Shown here: piece by piece, positions 37,402 through 50,099 of the stretch
Layout of the letters: each line of letters begins with the position of its first letter
How positions within the stretch are numbered: the first letter of the stretch is position 1
Source of the DNA: Sinohyriopsis cumingii
Taxonomy: Eukaryota; Mollusca; Bivalvia; Unionida; Unionidae
NCBI GenBank assembly: GCA_028554795.2
Contig: CM068832.1
Span: forward strand, 86,638,511 to 86,702,510
Length of the DNA: 64,000 nucleotides
Reading direction: 5' to 3'
Translations under genes and position numbers: made by a program
The notes under the pieces: model-generated
Databases searched by the model: none
Seen by the model: only the letters and a program-made list of their open reading frames with translations
Told to the model about the DNA's origin: nothing

Positions 37402-39840
37402 GCTTCCTTTGATCGGTTTTGCTTAGCATTTACCATCATTCTTAGTGTAAACATACCTTGACGATGAATCATATTTGTTTAGGTTATTTACCCTTTATCT
37501 TTTATCATTATTTTTATACATCACTAATTATCAATGAGTTGAACTTTATCATTGATTATGGAGGCCAAAAATCGATAGGACACAGTTCAAAACTATATTT
37601 GTTATATGCTCCTTTCTTTCTCCGATAACTTTACTTTGTCAGAATCGTTCAAAATTACCCGATGCTGAATTCACGTGCAAGTACATATATTGCATTTAAG
37701 TGCATAAAGGAACTACTTTCTATTGTAAACAAACATTTGACGCAGACGCCAGTACTTTTGATTTGTAAACAATTCATGTAAACTCGAGTAAGAGGCGCTT
37801 TACGTTGTGGTTGTTTAAATTTGTTTATGAATGAACTAAAACAGATGTTTCGTGGACTGCCACATACCAGCTGCTTTGACACATTCCGCGTTAAATGTGT
37901 TAATATAATGTTTCGGATTTAGGCTAGCTACAGTAAACAATAGACGCAAGAAAGGGTCCTTACAAATAAATACAAGTGGTAGGTCATATACTGTCTTATT
38001 TAGCTGGTGATAAGAATGGCAAAAATACACTTACATCTTTACAGATTATAAATATTATATGTTTATTTTAAAACTTAATAATCCTGCTCCATTTTAATCC
38101 CGCAGACTAGAATATACCTTTCCTCGTATTATTTTTATGGCGCAATTTGACATGTATTCAACTTAGTTTCCAGCTTAAATAGTACAGCCACATAGATCTT
38201 CCATCTTTTGCTGGACGGGGCAAATACAACGAAACAGTAGTAGGCACCTGAATATCGTTTCAAATATTGAACATCGTTATGAATAATACAGTTTTAATAG
38301 TATCATCAAGTTATTTCTTAGCGTTAATGCTGTGTCGAGTCATTTATGAACAATTATTTTGCATAGATAACGTTTAGTTTGTATTTCAAATGTTCATTAC
38401 CGGCATATGTGCCTCTGTCCGAAGAAGAAGAAGAAGAAGAAGAAGGCATCCAGATTTTGATGAGCCAGAAGACGCTCCACTATCGTTACATTTGTCCAAT
38501 GGTAGGAAAGCCAAGTTAAAAGACACATCAAGTACATCAGCAGCATAATTATTATAATTAAACTTTATCATGTTGAACAAAATAAATGCACTACTGCGAC
38601 TGCCATTCAGTCAGAGAGCTTTGTATAGAAGAAGTCAAGACAGTAACATAATGTCAATTTTATAAACATCGCGCTGTTATTCGATCTGGTTTAGATATTC
38701 ATACACTTATTGGCAAATTGCTGATACGTAATGCAGGGTGGGCACCGCTATGATATAAGTATACAGGGCCATGGAATACGCTTGATCAACAGCTTCATGA
38801 AAAAAGATAATCCATTACCTGTACAATAATCTTATAATTAGGTTGATGTAATTGCAATGAGATTTGGAGAACGATACAGCAGAATCTGATGAAAATATAC
38901 TTGATGAATTTAAAGATATTAAACCATCTGGGATGCGAGAAGGCTAGTGCAGAATATTATTGGAACAAAATATAAACTAGGACTCCGAGAGTGCTGACTC
39001 AGAATTTGCCGTTGGGATGTTAGTATGCTGGAGTCGGAATTACAATGATCTAAACATATTTATCAAAAGAGAGGTCATCGCATAAGCCTTGTGCCTGTTA
39101 TTAACAAAACAAGAAAACGATAATTACTACACTGCACAATATTTTGACAATAACATAAATTAAACCTAGTAAGCTATGAAGTGACCATGGCGTAGGGATT
39201 TTCAATGCACAGTTTCTAAAGCAAAATCATATTGAACAAAACATGACAGGAAATGAGGGAAATAGTGTTGTTGTCGAGCTTTGTAATCGCTCGCTCACAG
39301 GAAAGATCTATAACCATTCCGCAAGTAATATACTAACACATATGTTGATGATATGCCGCAGATGGTATTGAACTGATTCATATAATCGTTTAATTTGCCA
39401 AGAAGACTTTTGTTGCTAATTAAACATCCTTTACATATCGCAATATTCGGTCAGGAAAAATATGTTGCAAGTAAGTCATTTCAGCATACAAATCTGAAGG
39501 CACGGATTTATACTTTAACGTTTGCTTATCTACAGAGCTCGACAAACTTAGCTTGTTTACACATTGCAATTTCACTTACATGGTACACTTGCGTGCCCTA
39601 ACATGAAATGTTCAACCAAAACAGATAAATCTTGAATGAGCATAGCTGTAGTCCTATCGTTTGAATATGTTGACATCCCACGTGCTCCGATGGCCATTCT
39701 AGGGCATGAGCAGTGAAATCCAAAGGACATTGTAACGATGATGGCGTCATGAACTGAGTTTATAAGAACCATTATATGCAGGTTATTGGCACATTCAAGA
39801 CAATAGGCACATATTCATTCTTGGAATTTATTTGATATAC
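35340..39840. other. AT-rich intergenic DNA with two small microsatellites
   Basis: Contains (CT)n at 37370-37399 and (GAA)n at 38421-38445. The (GAA)n stretch opens an acidic frame (poly-Glu, then FDEPEDAPLSLHLSNG) around 38420-38510 that is soon closed by stops. I do not recognise it. Nothing else is supported over these 4.5 kb. Confidence 0.45.
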
Positions 39841-39849
39841 CACAGGAAT

Positions 39850-41640
39850 CATTTGGAACTTTATTTGTTTGGACAAGTAATATACCTTCTAAGACTATTT
39901 TGAATTTCATTAAAAATACGGTAAGTTTTTTAAGTTGACAATATTTTTATAAGGAAATGCATTATTTGTTGAATTTCACAAAACTTTTTGGTTTTCGTTC
40001 TTGTCTGTTACTTAAAGTCCTGAGAATAGTTTCACATTCGTGACTAAGATATTAAATTATAAAAGAAAATTAAATCACCTCTGTTCAGAGAAGAATTTGC
40101 CCTACAACTGACGGAAACAAAGGACATTTTTGCAGTACAATAGTTACAGGGAGCTAATATTTCTTATTATGTAATAAAATTCCAACTCAAAATAAAATTT
40201 GTCTATTTCAACCGTTCCAAAATCAAATAACACCAATATCCGGTCACTAATGCATTAGATCTGGAATATCTGCATCCAACAATGATCCCTTCACATAAAT
40301 ATCCAATGCCTGGAATGCTTAGTAATGAAATCAACACACATTAGGTTAAACAATTTTAAAGATTATAATCAGTATAATTAACCACTATATAACCAGTATA
40401 ATCTAACACGAGATTAAGGTGTGACGTCACACTGTAGTGGAGTGTTCAGATGAGATCACGTCTTAACTAATGATCATCTGTAATAAAGGAAAGTTGTCCT
40501 TGAATTATATTTAGTATAAAAAGATCTACTTTTAAATTTGGCTAGTTCTATAGATGCACATTAGTAAATTCAACTGGCAACTCTATGTTTACGCGCAATA
40601 AACAAAATGTTTATCAGCTGTGTTAGAATAAACGAAATTATTTCTTGTCTCTCTGAAATATTTCCACTAAATACAAGTTGACCCAATCGTAATCGGTTAA
40701 TGATTTAATATTAGAATTATGAATCACGTTGACTAATCTCAAAATTTTGTTCGCCAAGGCCCTCAGACGCTAGAATCGTTAAAAATATTGAATATTTTGA
40801 ATATTTCATCATTGCCCATCTGCGATTTTGTACGTATGTTCAGGAGAGGATAGACATTATTGTTGCACCCGGAGTTTTTCCATCTGGAGTCTTCACTAGC
40901 AAGATAGGATTTGGCCTCATACTGATTTAAGGATGTAAATTTTCCATATTTGATAAATCTAACACCTGGTTTATAACGTACCTTCATTGAAAGAGATTGA
41001 GCTTATGCAATGTCTGTTTAATCTGGCAGGTTGTCAACCTTGTCAACGTTGGGATACGTTTTTTCTTCCAACAGCCTCAACATTTGTTCCTGTCGATATC
41101 AACATCTTGATTATTAATTTCAACAATTAGTTTCTGAAAGTTTGTATCACAAAGTTCCTGTTCTAACTCAGCTATTTCATCATAGGAGCAAATTTTCGTG
41201 CTCTTATAATGTCTCGCTGCATTCGTGGATGAAATAGTTGTAGAGTCACTGTTTCAATATACTTTAGTTAGAACCCTGGCTGACACTCCCTGTTGCCGTA
41301 CTCAAGATGATATTGATATGGAAACATGGTAAACTGCCTCGAAATGGATGAACATAAAATAGATTATCTATGAGTTTGGTGGATTATACATGAGTTTGGC
41401 TGACCTGGATTGGCTGATAATAAAAGTTAGATATCGGTGAAAAGTATCTTTTGAGAGCTTATCCTATTTGCAACTGACCAAACATAGACACTGTTTTATT
41501 CACTTGTTATTTACTTACTTGAGTATGGAAGACTCGTTAATGAAATCCGCACCGGACTCTTTGGTGCGGTATTAAAAGTATATGGTTCTTACACATGCAG
41601 ATCCAGAAACTGCCGCGGCTCAAAGTGTTGGCCTTATACA
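39850..41640 (-). mobile_element. Gypsy-derived repeat, unit A
   Basis: This segment is homologous along its length to 51690-53885 (unit C). Matching blocks in order: ttgatgaatttacaaaactt-type; gagctaat-tt-cttatta; gcattccaactc-aaat-aaattt-type; atccggtca-taat; ctggaatatctgcatcca; cacgagat-a-ggtgtgacgtcac; RT N-terminus (minus); and ccggactctttggtg-ggtatt. The shared organisation, including a reverse transcriptase cut at the same place, points to one amplified element family. Confidence 0.75.
40785..41045 (-). pseudogene. Gypsy reverse transcriptase N-terminal scrap (unit A)
   Basis: The minus frame aligns with the unit C fragment: VDNLPD at 41040, KVRYKPGVRFIKYGKFTSLN, then a counterpart of the SPWA-x-VLV-x2-DGT block (YEAKSYLASEDSRWK) and CNNNVYPLLN, the position of the family's C-x-DYR-x-LN. 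Everything after this (palm, catalytic YxDD, RNase H) is missing. By itself it would be unrecognisable. The identification rests on unit C. Confidence 0.55.
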
Positions 41641-41644
41641 AATT

Positions 41645-41698
41645 CTAAGAACCAGCTTCATTTGTAAAATTCTCGACTCTATCAGTTAAGGTTTAACA

Positions 41699-41729
<31 letters not shown>

Positions 41730-42485
41730 CATACATAGCCGCAAACAAATTACTATTTCTACTCAAGCATGTCTTGTGTATTCAGTATCTATTTGAAGAC
41801 TGTCTTTGCCATGTGATTTGTATTCGATATATTGGTAAGTAGTTGTTTGCCATGTGATGTGCAGATAACTAGACAGATAAGGATATAGACAGATAGATAG
41901 ATAGATAAGGATAGGGTCAGACAGATAGATCGACATATAAAAGATAGAGACTTATTGATTGGTACATATACATACAAATAAGGATTGAGACATATACATA
42001 TGCAGATAAATATGTAGAGAGATAGATAGGTAGATACATAGAAAGCAAATCTAATAAATCTTTCGCTGATTGATATTTGATTGACGTGTGTAAGTGCAAC
42101 TCAGTGTTAATGTACCTGAGATTTGTTGTAATAAAAATGATTAACATAATAACATACCTTCCTTCTTGACTTGATGTTCCGCTGTTGGGACACGTTTTGT
42201 GAGGAATTCGTTTCTGAAGCTCTAATTGTATATTGTCAAATATTTTTAGTATCAAGCCATACTTGGAATGTATAGTGTGAGACACAAAATCGTAGTGATA
42301 TATATATTGATGATAATTCCATCTACCATAGCAATTGTTATGTGAATTTGCATGCAAGTGAGAGGAAAACCAAACCTAATCAATCCGAGAGTGAACTTAA
42401 CGAGAACAGTTGTAATCCAACCCATTTAGAAATGTTACCCCAGTTGACCTAAACTGTGGTGTGGCAAGTGGAAGGTTTTGAAAGA
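41645..42485. repeat. Spacer between inverted units, with (CATA)n and (GATA)n
   Basis: (CATA)n at 41701-41738 is followed by degenerate GATA units at 41850-42045. The remainder is unassigned. Confidence 0.7.
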
Positions 42486-42489
42486 CTTG

Positions 42490-43260
42490 ATTAATTCAGT
42501 TCCGTTTGTTAACACCGTGATATTAAAACTTCCGTAACTTCAAATTTCTGAATGCTCATACTCAAACTTATTTTTATCAGTATAGACACGTCCTTGATGA
42601 CAGAAGTTGTATAGAGACAACAACATGAGCCGCGGAAGTTTCTGGACCTGCATGTGTAATAACTATATATTGTCAATACCGCACCAAAGAGTCCAGTGCG
42701 GATTTCATTACTAAGTCATCCATACTCAAGTCTGCAAATAACAAATCAATAAAACAGTATATCTATTTTGTCAGTTACAAATTGGATAAGCTCTCAAAAG
42801 ATACTTTTCACCGATATCTAACTTTTATTATCAGCCTATCCTGGTCAACCAAACTCATATATAACTCACACATAATCTATTTGATGTTCATCCATTTCGA
42901 GTTCTAACTAAAGTCAATTGAAACTGAGACTCTAGAACTATTTCATCATCCACGAATACAGCCAGACATTATACGAGCACGAAAATTGGCTTCTTTGAGG
43001 AAATAGATGAAATTAGTACAATAACTTTGCGATACAAACTTTCAGAACAAAATTGTTGAAAGTAATGATGAAGAATTTTATATCGACGGGAACAAATGTT
43101 GAGGCTGTTGGAAAAATGATGTAGCGAAACCTTGAATAGACACGATGGACAGCCTGCCAAATTAAACAGACATTGCGCAAGCTTGATCTCTTTTAGTGAA
43201 GGTACGTTATAAATCAGGTGTTTGAATCATCAAATATCTTACCTTAAGTACATTTTTAAC
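42490..43260 (+). mobile_element. Gypsy-derived repeat, unit B (inverted)
   Basis: On the minus strand it reads CCGCACTGGACTCTTTGGTG and CATGCAGGTCCAGAAACT, matching 41552-41610 of unit A. It extends beyond it with TCATCAAG and GAACTGAATTA, as in unit C at 53740-53870. A plus-strand scrap of the RT N-terminus (DGQPAKLNRHCA, then GTL-IRC) lies at 43147-43230, opposite in direction to units A and C. Confidence 0.7.
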
Positions 43261-43374
43261 TGAGTAGAGTGCAGATTGGTTATTCGAACCTCAGAAGCTA
43301 TTGACAATTAGATACGTTCAATTTGGAAACATCATCGAGAAGATTAATTTTGGTGTCTTCATTAAAAAAAAACA

Positions 43375-44175
43375 CTTCTCTTTTAACAACTTCAGCAGCC
43401 CACGTACAGTATGTCCAGAAACTTGTTCAAAGGGACAAAATCATAAACATTCTTGAAATGATTCCCTAACAGTAAACAATAGTGAAAGAATGCCTTAATC
43501 CCATTCTTTCTCCGTATCAAAATAATATTTCCGAATAATATTTTTCAAAGTTTGATTAAATCTTTCTAAAATCCCTTGGCTCTCATGGTGATAGGCAAAA
43601 GATTTGAATTGGTGGGTGCCAAATTGGTACATAACTTGCTCGAATATTCCACCCAAAAATTTGACCCATGATCAGATTGAACATGTTTGGGAAGGCCAAA
43701 CTGAGTAATAAAAATATGTATGAAAGCTTTTCCTATTGTTTTAGTTTTAATATTCCTCAAAGGAAATTACCTCTATGAATCTTGTTGACGCGCACATTAT
43801 GGTCAACAATTAGTGGTTACCTGTCTTGGTCTTAGATATGGGAACTATACAATCAACCATTTTTCTGCTAAATGTTTCGTCAAATGCAGAAATACAGGTG
43901 AGCCTTAGATATCGTCTGTTTGGGTTTTCCTACCATTTGATTAGCGTGAAATGATCTGCCGTATTTATAAATATCACTTTTAACTTTAAGTTTTGTGTCA
44001 ATAGAAGTGATTCAAGAGCTTGTAGCAAGTCTCAATAATACCTAAATGACAAGCCCAGACTTCAGTTTGATAGATCACTGACCACTCGTCACCAGTAGGT
44101 ACCTCAGGTTGTCTCCATTTTCTTATAATAATCTCTTTTCTAATGGAATAACAAACAGGTACTTCAGTGCTCATG
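43375..44175 (-). pseudogene. Ty3/Gypsy integrase remnant
   Basis: Minus strand, in order across frames: WACHLGIIETCYKLLNHFY (zinc-binding HHCC region with GHLG-like block, about 44000-44060), then the weak KWLIVIVPYLRPRQ where the family has IVDCVGPLPK (first catalytic Asp lost). NIKTKTIGKAFIHIF follows, then TQFGLPKHVQSDHGSNF (second catalytic Asp kept, about 43650-43710). KDLIKL-KIL is where the family has ERFNQTLKN (third catalytic Glu changed). The downstream stretch is LLLGNHFKNVYDFVPLNKF, the usual A-x-R-E-S-Q-x4-FSPFELVF block. Multiple stops. No matching RT was found immediately upstream. It directly abuts inverted unit B. Confidence 0.85.
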
Positions 44176-44179
44176 TGTC

Positions 44180-44809
44180 ATGATCTCTTGCTGAATTATA
44201 GTAATATAATTTCAGGTTTGAATTCAGTATATATTCCAGGTAATGTCTTTGTACAATAATTTTTTTCAGAGAAAATTCGTATTTCCAGAGAAAATAATCA
44301 CTTGAATTAATAATTTGAAGAAAAATAATTCAACTCAACTGTGACAGCGTAATGAAAATAAAAAATGCTACATAGTAGAACACGAATGACCTAGTCATCA
44401 CAATCAGAAGATTATATAGTTCTTTACACGACCTCAAGAAACAATTAGCATTTACGAAAAAAAAATCACCTAATGAAAAACAACCTTCAAGAATATGTCT
44501 AAAGTACACAAAATTGAATCTATCAGCTGTACAATTCACTTAGGAAAGTCTAAAACCCTGACTCAAATAAATATCTTTACTTCTTTTATTAATAACAATT
44601 CTAACATTAAACTTACAAACATAGAGAATAACACAGAAATATATTAGTTGATTACATGAAGTGAGTTAAAAAATGTCCGTAAAGTCAGCCAGAAATGAAC
44701 TCAGATTTGGACAAGGTCAAGTTCAGCATACAATGTTACATTACAATAGGATGTATTCAAATTACAAAACCTTTAAACTAAGAAACAAACCAATAAATCA
44801 AACATGTCT

Positions 44810-44812
<3 letters not shown>
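44180..44812. other. AT-rich intergenic DNA, nothing assigned
   Basis: No RT or LTR recognised upstream of the integrase remnant. Confidence 0.45.

Positions 44813-44815
<3 letters not shown>

Positions 44816-44883
<68 letters not shown>
44816..44883 (+). repeat. (AT)n microsatellite
   Basis: 34 AT units. Confidence 0.97.
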
Positions 44884-44886
<3 letters not shown>

Positions 44887-45250
44887 ACCCAAGTCTTTGT
44901 GTATTAGACATTTTATTATGTCTGTTTCATTTTCTCTGCATTTAGTATTAATGGATGATTTATTTCGTTCATGGTTCTCGTTGCCATCGTTATCGCTGTA
45001 AATGGTTAGAAAATACAGATATGGACTATTTTTAAATATCAATAAACTCTGCAGTCAAAGTTTTGCTCTTGATTTGATGGTGACTGTTGAAACGTTTTAT
45101 ATATGTTAAGGCTTTACACCATAATATTAAGAATAACTACAATCGGGGGAGAGGGCAAATTCCTATATGAGGAACAGTTACTTTGACTTGGGGTAGACGC
45201 TTGAGAAAAACGCCATGAAATCTTTTTCAAGTTCACATCTGCAGGTTATA

Positions 45251-45251
<1 letters not shown>

Positions 45252-45320
<69 letters not shown>
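45252..45320 (+). repeat. (AT)n microsatellite
   Basis: About 34 AT units. Confidence 0.97.
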
Positions 45321-45322
<2 letters not shown>

Positions 45323-45329
45323 TGGTTCA

Positions 45330-46075
45330 TATAATTGCAACATGAAAGTTAATCTTCAAAATATGATGTCATAACAAGGTGAATAATAGAAAAAGACGGG
45401 ACTTATCTGATTTCATAAGAAAAATTGATGCTCGTCTCATCTGGTGATGGTAAAATTCCAGTGTTTGTCAAAGCAATTCTGTCTGTGATATACTTAAATA
45501 AAGCCTTGCCTAGTTAACATCATTACTTTTCGTGCGTTCTATGCTTCACAGTTTAGCTTCTTAACCAAATAACTACGTGCCTCTCACACAAACAAACTAT
45601 GCGGTTCATTTTTAAACATTCACTTCATCATCATCTGATTTATAAGGATTTTGGCAGGCTGGAAGGTTCAGTACTTGAAAAAGGGTATAGTGCAAATATA
45701 TGGAAAAAATTTGTGCAATTAATCCTGTAAATAAGCAATTTAAATATTATATTTAATTACTAGACAATCACGAGGATTCAGAATATGTGCATATCAAGCA
45801 TTTTACTGAAAACAGATGACCATCTTTTTCCATTAGTGCCTTATTATTTAACCTTATTCGAACTTAAGCTACGTCTCTTGGCTGGCACTTTTTTATCCTT
45901 TCAAAAGTCAACCAAAATCCTGATCTTCGGTGGTCAGCCGCAAAACAATGCCAGGAGATTTCTCAATTTGATTATTTACGAATAACAGTATAAATCTCTC
46001 AAACAATCTAAACTAATGCGGAAATAAGAAAATCTTATAATACTATTTAAGTTTCTTTCTGAGGTATCTAATATA
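45330..46075. other. AT-rich intergenic DNA, nothing assigned
   Basis: No supported feature. Confidence 0.5.
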
Positions 46076-46079
46076 TGCC

Positions 46080-46690
46080 ATCCCCGTAAAGGAAAATACT
46101 TGTCGTTATTATCTAAAATGTATTAATTACATTCCAAAACATACAAAGGGAAATATTTATGGTTACTATCTCAAACGTATCAATTACATTCCGAAACCCG
46201 TAAAGGACAATAGTTGCCGTTACGATCTCAAATGTATCTATCATATTCCAAACCCATAAAGAAAAATACTTGTTACTATATTAAATGTATCAAAACTCTT
46301 TACGGAAAGTACTTGTCGTTCCTATTTCAAATGTGTCAATTACATTCCAGAACCGATAAAGGAAAGTAGTTGTCTTTACTCTCTCTAATTTATCCATTAC
46401 ATTCCAAATCCCTTAAAAAGTACTTGTCGGTACAATCTTAAATGTAGCAATTACATTCCAAACCCATAAAGGAAAATGCTTGTTGTTACTATCTCAAATA
46501 TATAAATTACATTCCAAATTCCATAAAGAAAAATACTTGTCGCAACCATTTCAAATGTATCGATTACATTCCAAGACCCACAAAAGAAATTGTTTGACAT
46601 TACTGTCTCAAATGTATCTATTATAGTCCAAACCCGTAAAGGAAAATAATTGTACTTACTCTCTCAAATGGAATGGTACATTCCTGGCAA
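46080..46690 (+). repeat. Minisatellite of about 58 bp, roughly 10 units
   Basis: Units of (ccc)-taaaggaaaatacttgtcgt, then tactatctcaaatgtatcaa, then ttacattccaaa repeat head to tail with substitutions and small deletions. At least one unit (about 46262-46320) is shortened. It ends where a (TGTC)-(TC)-(TA) compound tract follows shortly after. Confidence 0.9.
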
Positions 46691-46778
46691 TAGATGATGC
46701 GTACATTATTTGCGTAGCACCGGACAATCCTTAGAAAACACCAGAGCCATAGAAAAACTACATAGTTATGAGTCGTAA

Positions 46779-46892
<114 letters not shown>

Positions 46893-47022
46893 AACTATTA
46901 GATTTTCAGATATTTTATTTATTGGTGCGAAAACTTCCCTAGATTTCTTTTATTGAGAAATATATACAAAAAGTGGTATATGAAAGATAAACTATTCACA
47001 CTATACATCTATGGTAATTATC

Positions 47023-47256
47023 CCAAATGCAAATGATTATAGTTTCCTTTTCATCTGCCTGCGTGGGTTCGAGTCCAAGGCTCGGCTAGCGTGCGTACGT
47101 GGGAAAGTCTGCCAGTAGCTTTTCGTGGGTCGGTGGTTCTTCCCTGGGTTTTTCAGGGTTCTTCCTCCACCAGTTATATTGGCCGCCATGTATAGCCTAT
47201 CTTGTGCTGAAAAATGGCGTTAAACCCTAGAACAACAACAACAACCAAATGCAAAT
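47023..47256 (+). mobile_element. SINE family 1, 5'-truncated, 12-bp target duplication
   Basis: The element occupies 47035-47244. It starts between the A and B boxes, keeps the B box (gggttcgagtcc), and shares the body with 556-808 (gaaa-gcttgcca-gtagct, cgtgggtcggtggttctt, cctccacca, tggccgccatgtatagccta, tgctgaaaaatgg). It ends in (aac)n. The 12-mer ccaaatgcaaat flanks it exactly (47023-47034 and 47245-47256). Confidence 0.85.
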
Positions 47257-47259
47257 AGA

Positions 47260-49050
47260 CGTGACCGGGCAAATAAACTTCCCGACATAATGGCTATCCA
47301 ACCAGCGACTGACCATTTTACCTCATCATGACCTCATTGGATAAAAACACTGTTTAGTGTATTCCATTACGATGTTCCTGTTGAACGTTCGTTATCCTCA
47401 TTATGATTTGTATAAGAATGTATCATTGTAAGTTATGTCCTATAAATAAAGCAGCATTTCCCATCATTCTTGTTTATATTGAAGTACTATCTTTCCCTAT
47501 CCAAGGCAAATAAGCAATTTTAATCGGTCAATAGCTATTATCGTACTTGTTTTAAGCACTTATCGATACTAAATTGCAAAGAAATATAACTCCCTTGTAT
47601 GTTTATGCATTTTGTCTGATTATATACACTTCTAGACAAAATATTTACAAAGATTACAATATTGTTTCGATGGTTCAAAAAAGTGCCTTTAACAGGACTG
47701 ATGTTTTGCATACCACATTGTCAACATCATTTTCAAAAGGTCCATTTTTGTGCTGTACTTTTTAGTTTTTATTAAATAAAGGAAACAATTCTTTAAAACA
47801 AAGTCATTAATTTTCTCAGTTTGATTTATTGAGAACTACAGCAGAAATCTCTCACAAAACAAAACTTAGTACAAACATATAAAGTCTTAGAAAGTTTATA
47901 TATGTGATTTTTTTTTCTCTCCTAGCAAATGTATTTACATGTGCTATATTTTCCTCTGGGATATAATTATAACGCGCCTGACATGTACATGAATGCAACA
48001 TAAAACGGAATATTCATTTAAAGTGCGATAGTGTAAGCGATTTAATACGGACTTACCGTGATGGGGATGGTATGGTTGTAAGCATGTCGCTTTGATTATT
48101 AGAGACATTTGATATGCAAACTTTACTGAAATGACTCTCTTTAAAATGAAATCAGAGCTGTCACTATGAATGGACATTACTTCTGAAAAGATGAAAGAAA
48201 GTGCTTACAGGCATCAAACTCGAGGAGTCCAGTGTAGCGGATTTCGCATGTTTATCTAACGAGACCTTTCATTGACCTAATGCTTTATTTGGGGTTTTCC
48301 GGATGTCCGCAACAGCAAAGCAATGTTGATGTTTTTTTAACAAGCAAGATAGTTATGCCTAAGGTGTCAACTAAGAAAGAAATCGAAAAATAAAACATGG
48401 TTAAAAACAATTCATTCCGATGGAAAATAGAGCTTTAATTTTCAAATAAAATGAAGCAGATGTACATAGTCTGAAATAGTAATACTATTCAGTAAGCAGT
48501 GTTTTATCTTCCTACTTCACAGTGATCAATTTTGTTCTAACAAACTGAAATGTTTCCATCAGCCATGTTCATTAGCCAATGACCCATGGATACATTTACA
48601 TTATAATAGAATCCTAATCCTGCCATTCAAATTTAAATCAATTCAACATGACGTCATATTGGGAATATATATTGATGGTGATGCAAATACAGCCCACAGT
48701 CAATGGTGAAATTTGCAGATAGCAACTTAAGTGGTGTTGTTGGCATTGTTCTCATACGTCTAATCCCAAACCAAGTTAAGATATCAACGTATAGAAAAGT
48801 GCTCAATTTCTTTTAGGGCTATCTGAAACGAATTCCAAGCAAAACATTTCCCTACAGCGGAATATCCAGTGAAGAAGTAAGGTAAGTTTCTAACGTGAAA
48901 AACTGTGAAATCATTAATAATAAATTGCATTGATTTGAACCATTGATGTTGTTGCATTTGGCTTTGATCAATTATTCCGATGTTAAGCATTTTGAAAAAC
49001 ATTGCAGCTGTATTAACGTTGGCATACACTTGTAAATGTCAATCAAATAT
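47260..49050. other. AT-rich intergenic DNA, nothing assigned
   Basis: No supported feature. Confidence 0.5.
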
Positions 49051-49059
49051 AAATCATCT

Positions 49060-50095
49060 AACTATTTATCTGTCTCTATCCTTATCTGTGTTTCTCTCTA
49101 CCTAAATATCTGAATTTCAGTATATGACTATCTATATACATATATATGTGTATATCCTTACATGTGTATATATCTATCCTTATCGGTCTCAATACATATC
49201 TGTCTCTCCTTATCTGTGTATCTATCTACATATCCTTATATGTGGTTATATTTAACTATATATCTGTACTTGCATATATATCTATATATATGCCTATATA
49301 TGTGTCTATCCCTATATGTCTACATTTTTATATGTCTAACCTTATCTGTCTATCTACCTGGTTATTTGTCTATCCTTATCTGTCAAATTACCTATCTGTT
49401 TATCGGTATATGTGTAATTACCTATCTATCTGTGTATCCTATTATGTGGTTTTATCTACCTTTCCCTATCATTATCTATCTACTTATTTATCTATTTATC
49501 GACCGCTCCGGTGGCCTAGAGGTTAGAGCGTCCGCCTCGGATGCGGGAGGTCGTGGGTTTGATCCCCGGCCGAGTCATACCAATGACTTACAAAAACGGT
49601 ACTAACAGCTGCCTCGCTTGGCGCTCAGCATTAAGAGGTTATTGTTAGGACTGGTCGGCCCGGTGTCAGGATAATGTGACTGGGTGGGACATCATGCTAC
49701 CTGTCTGCGGCATGATGCCCCAGTGCTAGACATCACTATAAACTGCCACATTGCAGACATCGTAGCGATATGACTGAAAAATTGTTAAAGCTACGTTAAA
49801 AATCCAAATCACACATCACATCTATTTATCCCTTTCTTTTCATCTATATACATATATATCTGTCTATCCTTAAATGTGTATCTACCTATCTCTATATATA
49901 TATCTTTACCTATATATGTCTCTATCTTTATATATCTAACGATCTATATGTCATTCGCTATATGCATATCTACCCATCTGTCTGTTTATATCCTTATCTC
50001 TATATCTACCTATCGGTATGTATATCGTTATTTTGGCTATCTATATACATATCTAGATGTCTGTATTATTATATGCGTATCTATCTACGTTACAG
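49060..50095 (+). repeat. Degenerate (TATC)n tract split by a SINE
   Basis: tatctatc/ttatctgtctatc units fill 49060-49500 and resume at 49820-50095. The SINE at 49501-49819 splits one original tract. Tyr/Leu/Ser-rich frames here are not genes. Confidence 0.9.
49490..49830 (+). mobile_element. SINE family 2, intact, 11-bp target duplication
   Basis: The element is 49501-49819. It has an A-box-like ggtggcctagaggttagag, a B-box-like gggtttgatcccc and a family body with gtgtcaggataatgtgac, gggacatcatgctac and cgtagcgatatgactgaa. It ends with aatccaaatcacacatcac, with no poly-A or simple repeat tail. atctatttatc flanks it exactly (49490-49500 and 49820-49830). This is the reference copy for those at 9987, 26937 and 54645. 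Confidence 0.93.
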
Positions 50096-50099
50096 GTTA

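Noticed and set aside
38420-38560. Acidic frame starting in (GAA)n
   Set aside because: The poly-Glu comes from a trinucleotide repeat and the following frame closes after about 30 codons without a known motif.
41700-42050. CRISPR-like array
   Set aside because: These are CATA/GATA microsatellites with no unique spacers; the genome is eukaryotic.
49501-49575. tRNA gene
   Set aside because: A and B boxes are present, but the sequence continues into a conserved SINE body with target duplications and the acceptor stem does not close.
49146-49605. 126- and 147-codon frames rich in Tyr, Ile, Leu and Ser
   Set aside because: Both are translations of the degenerate TATC tract and run into a SINE.
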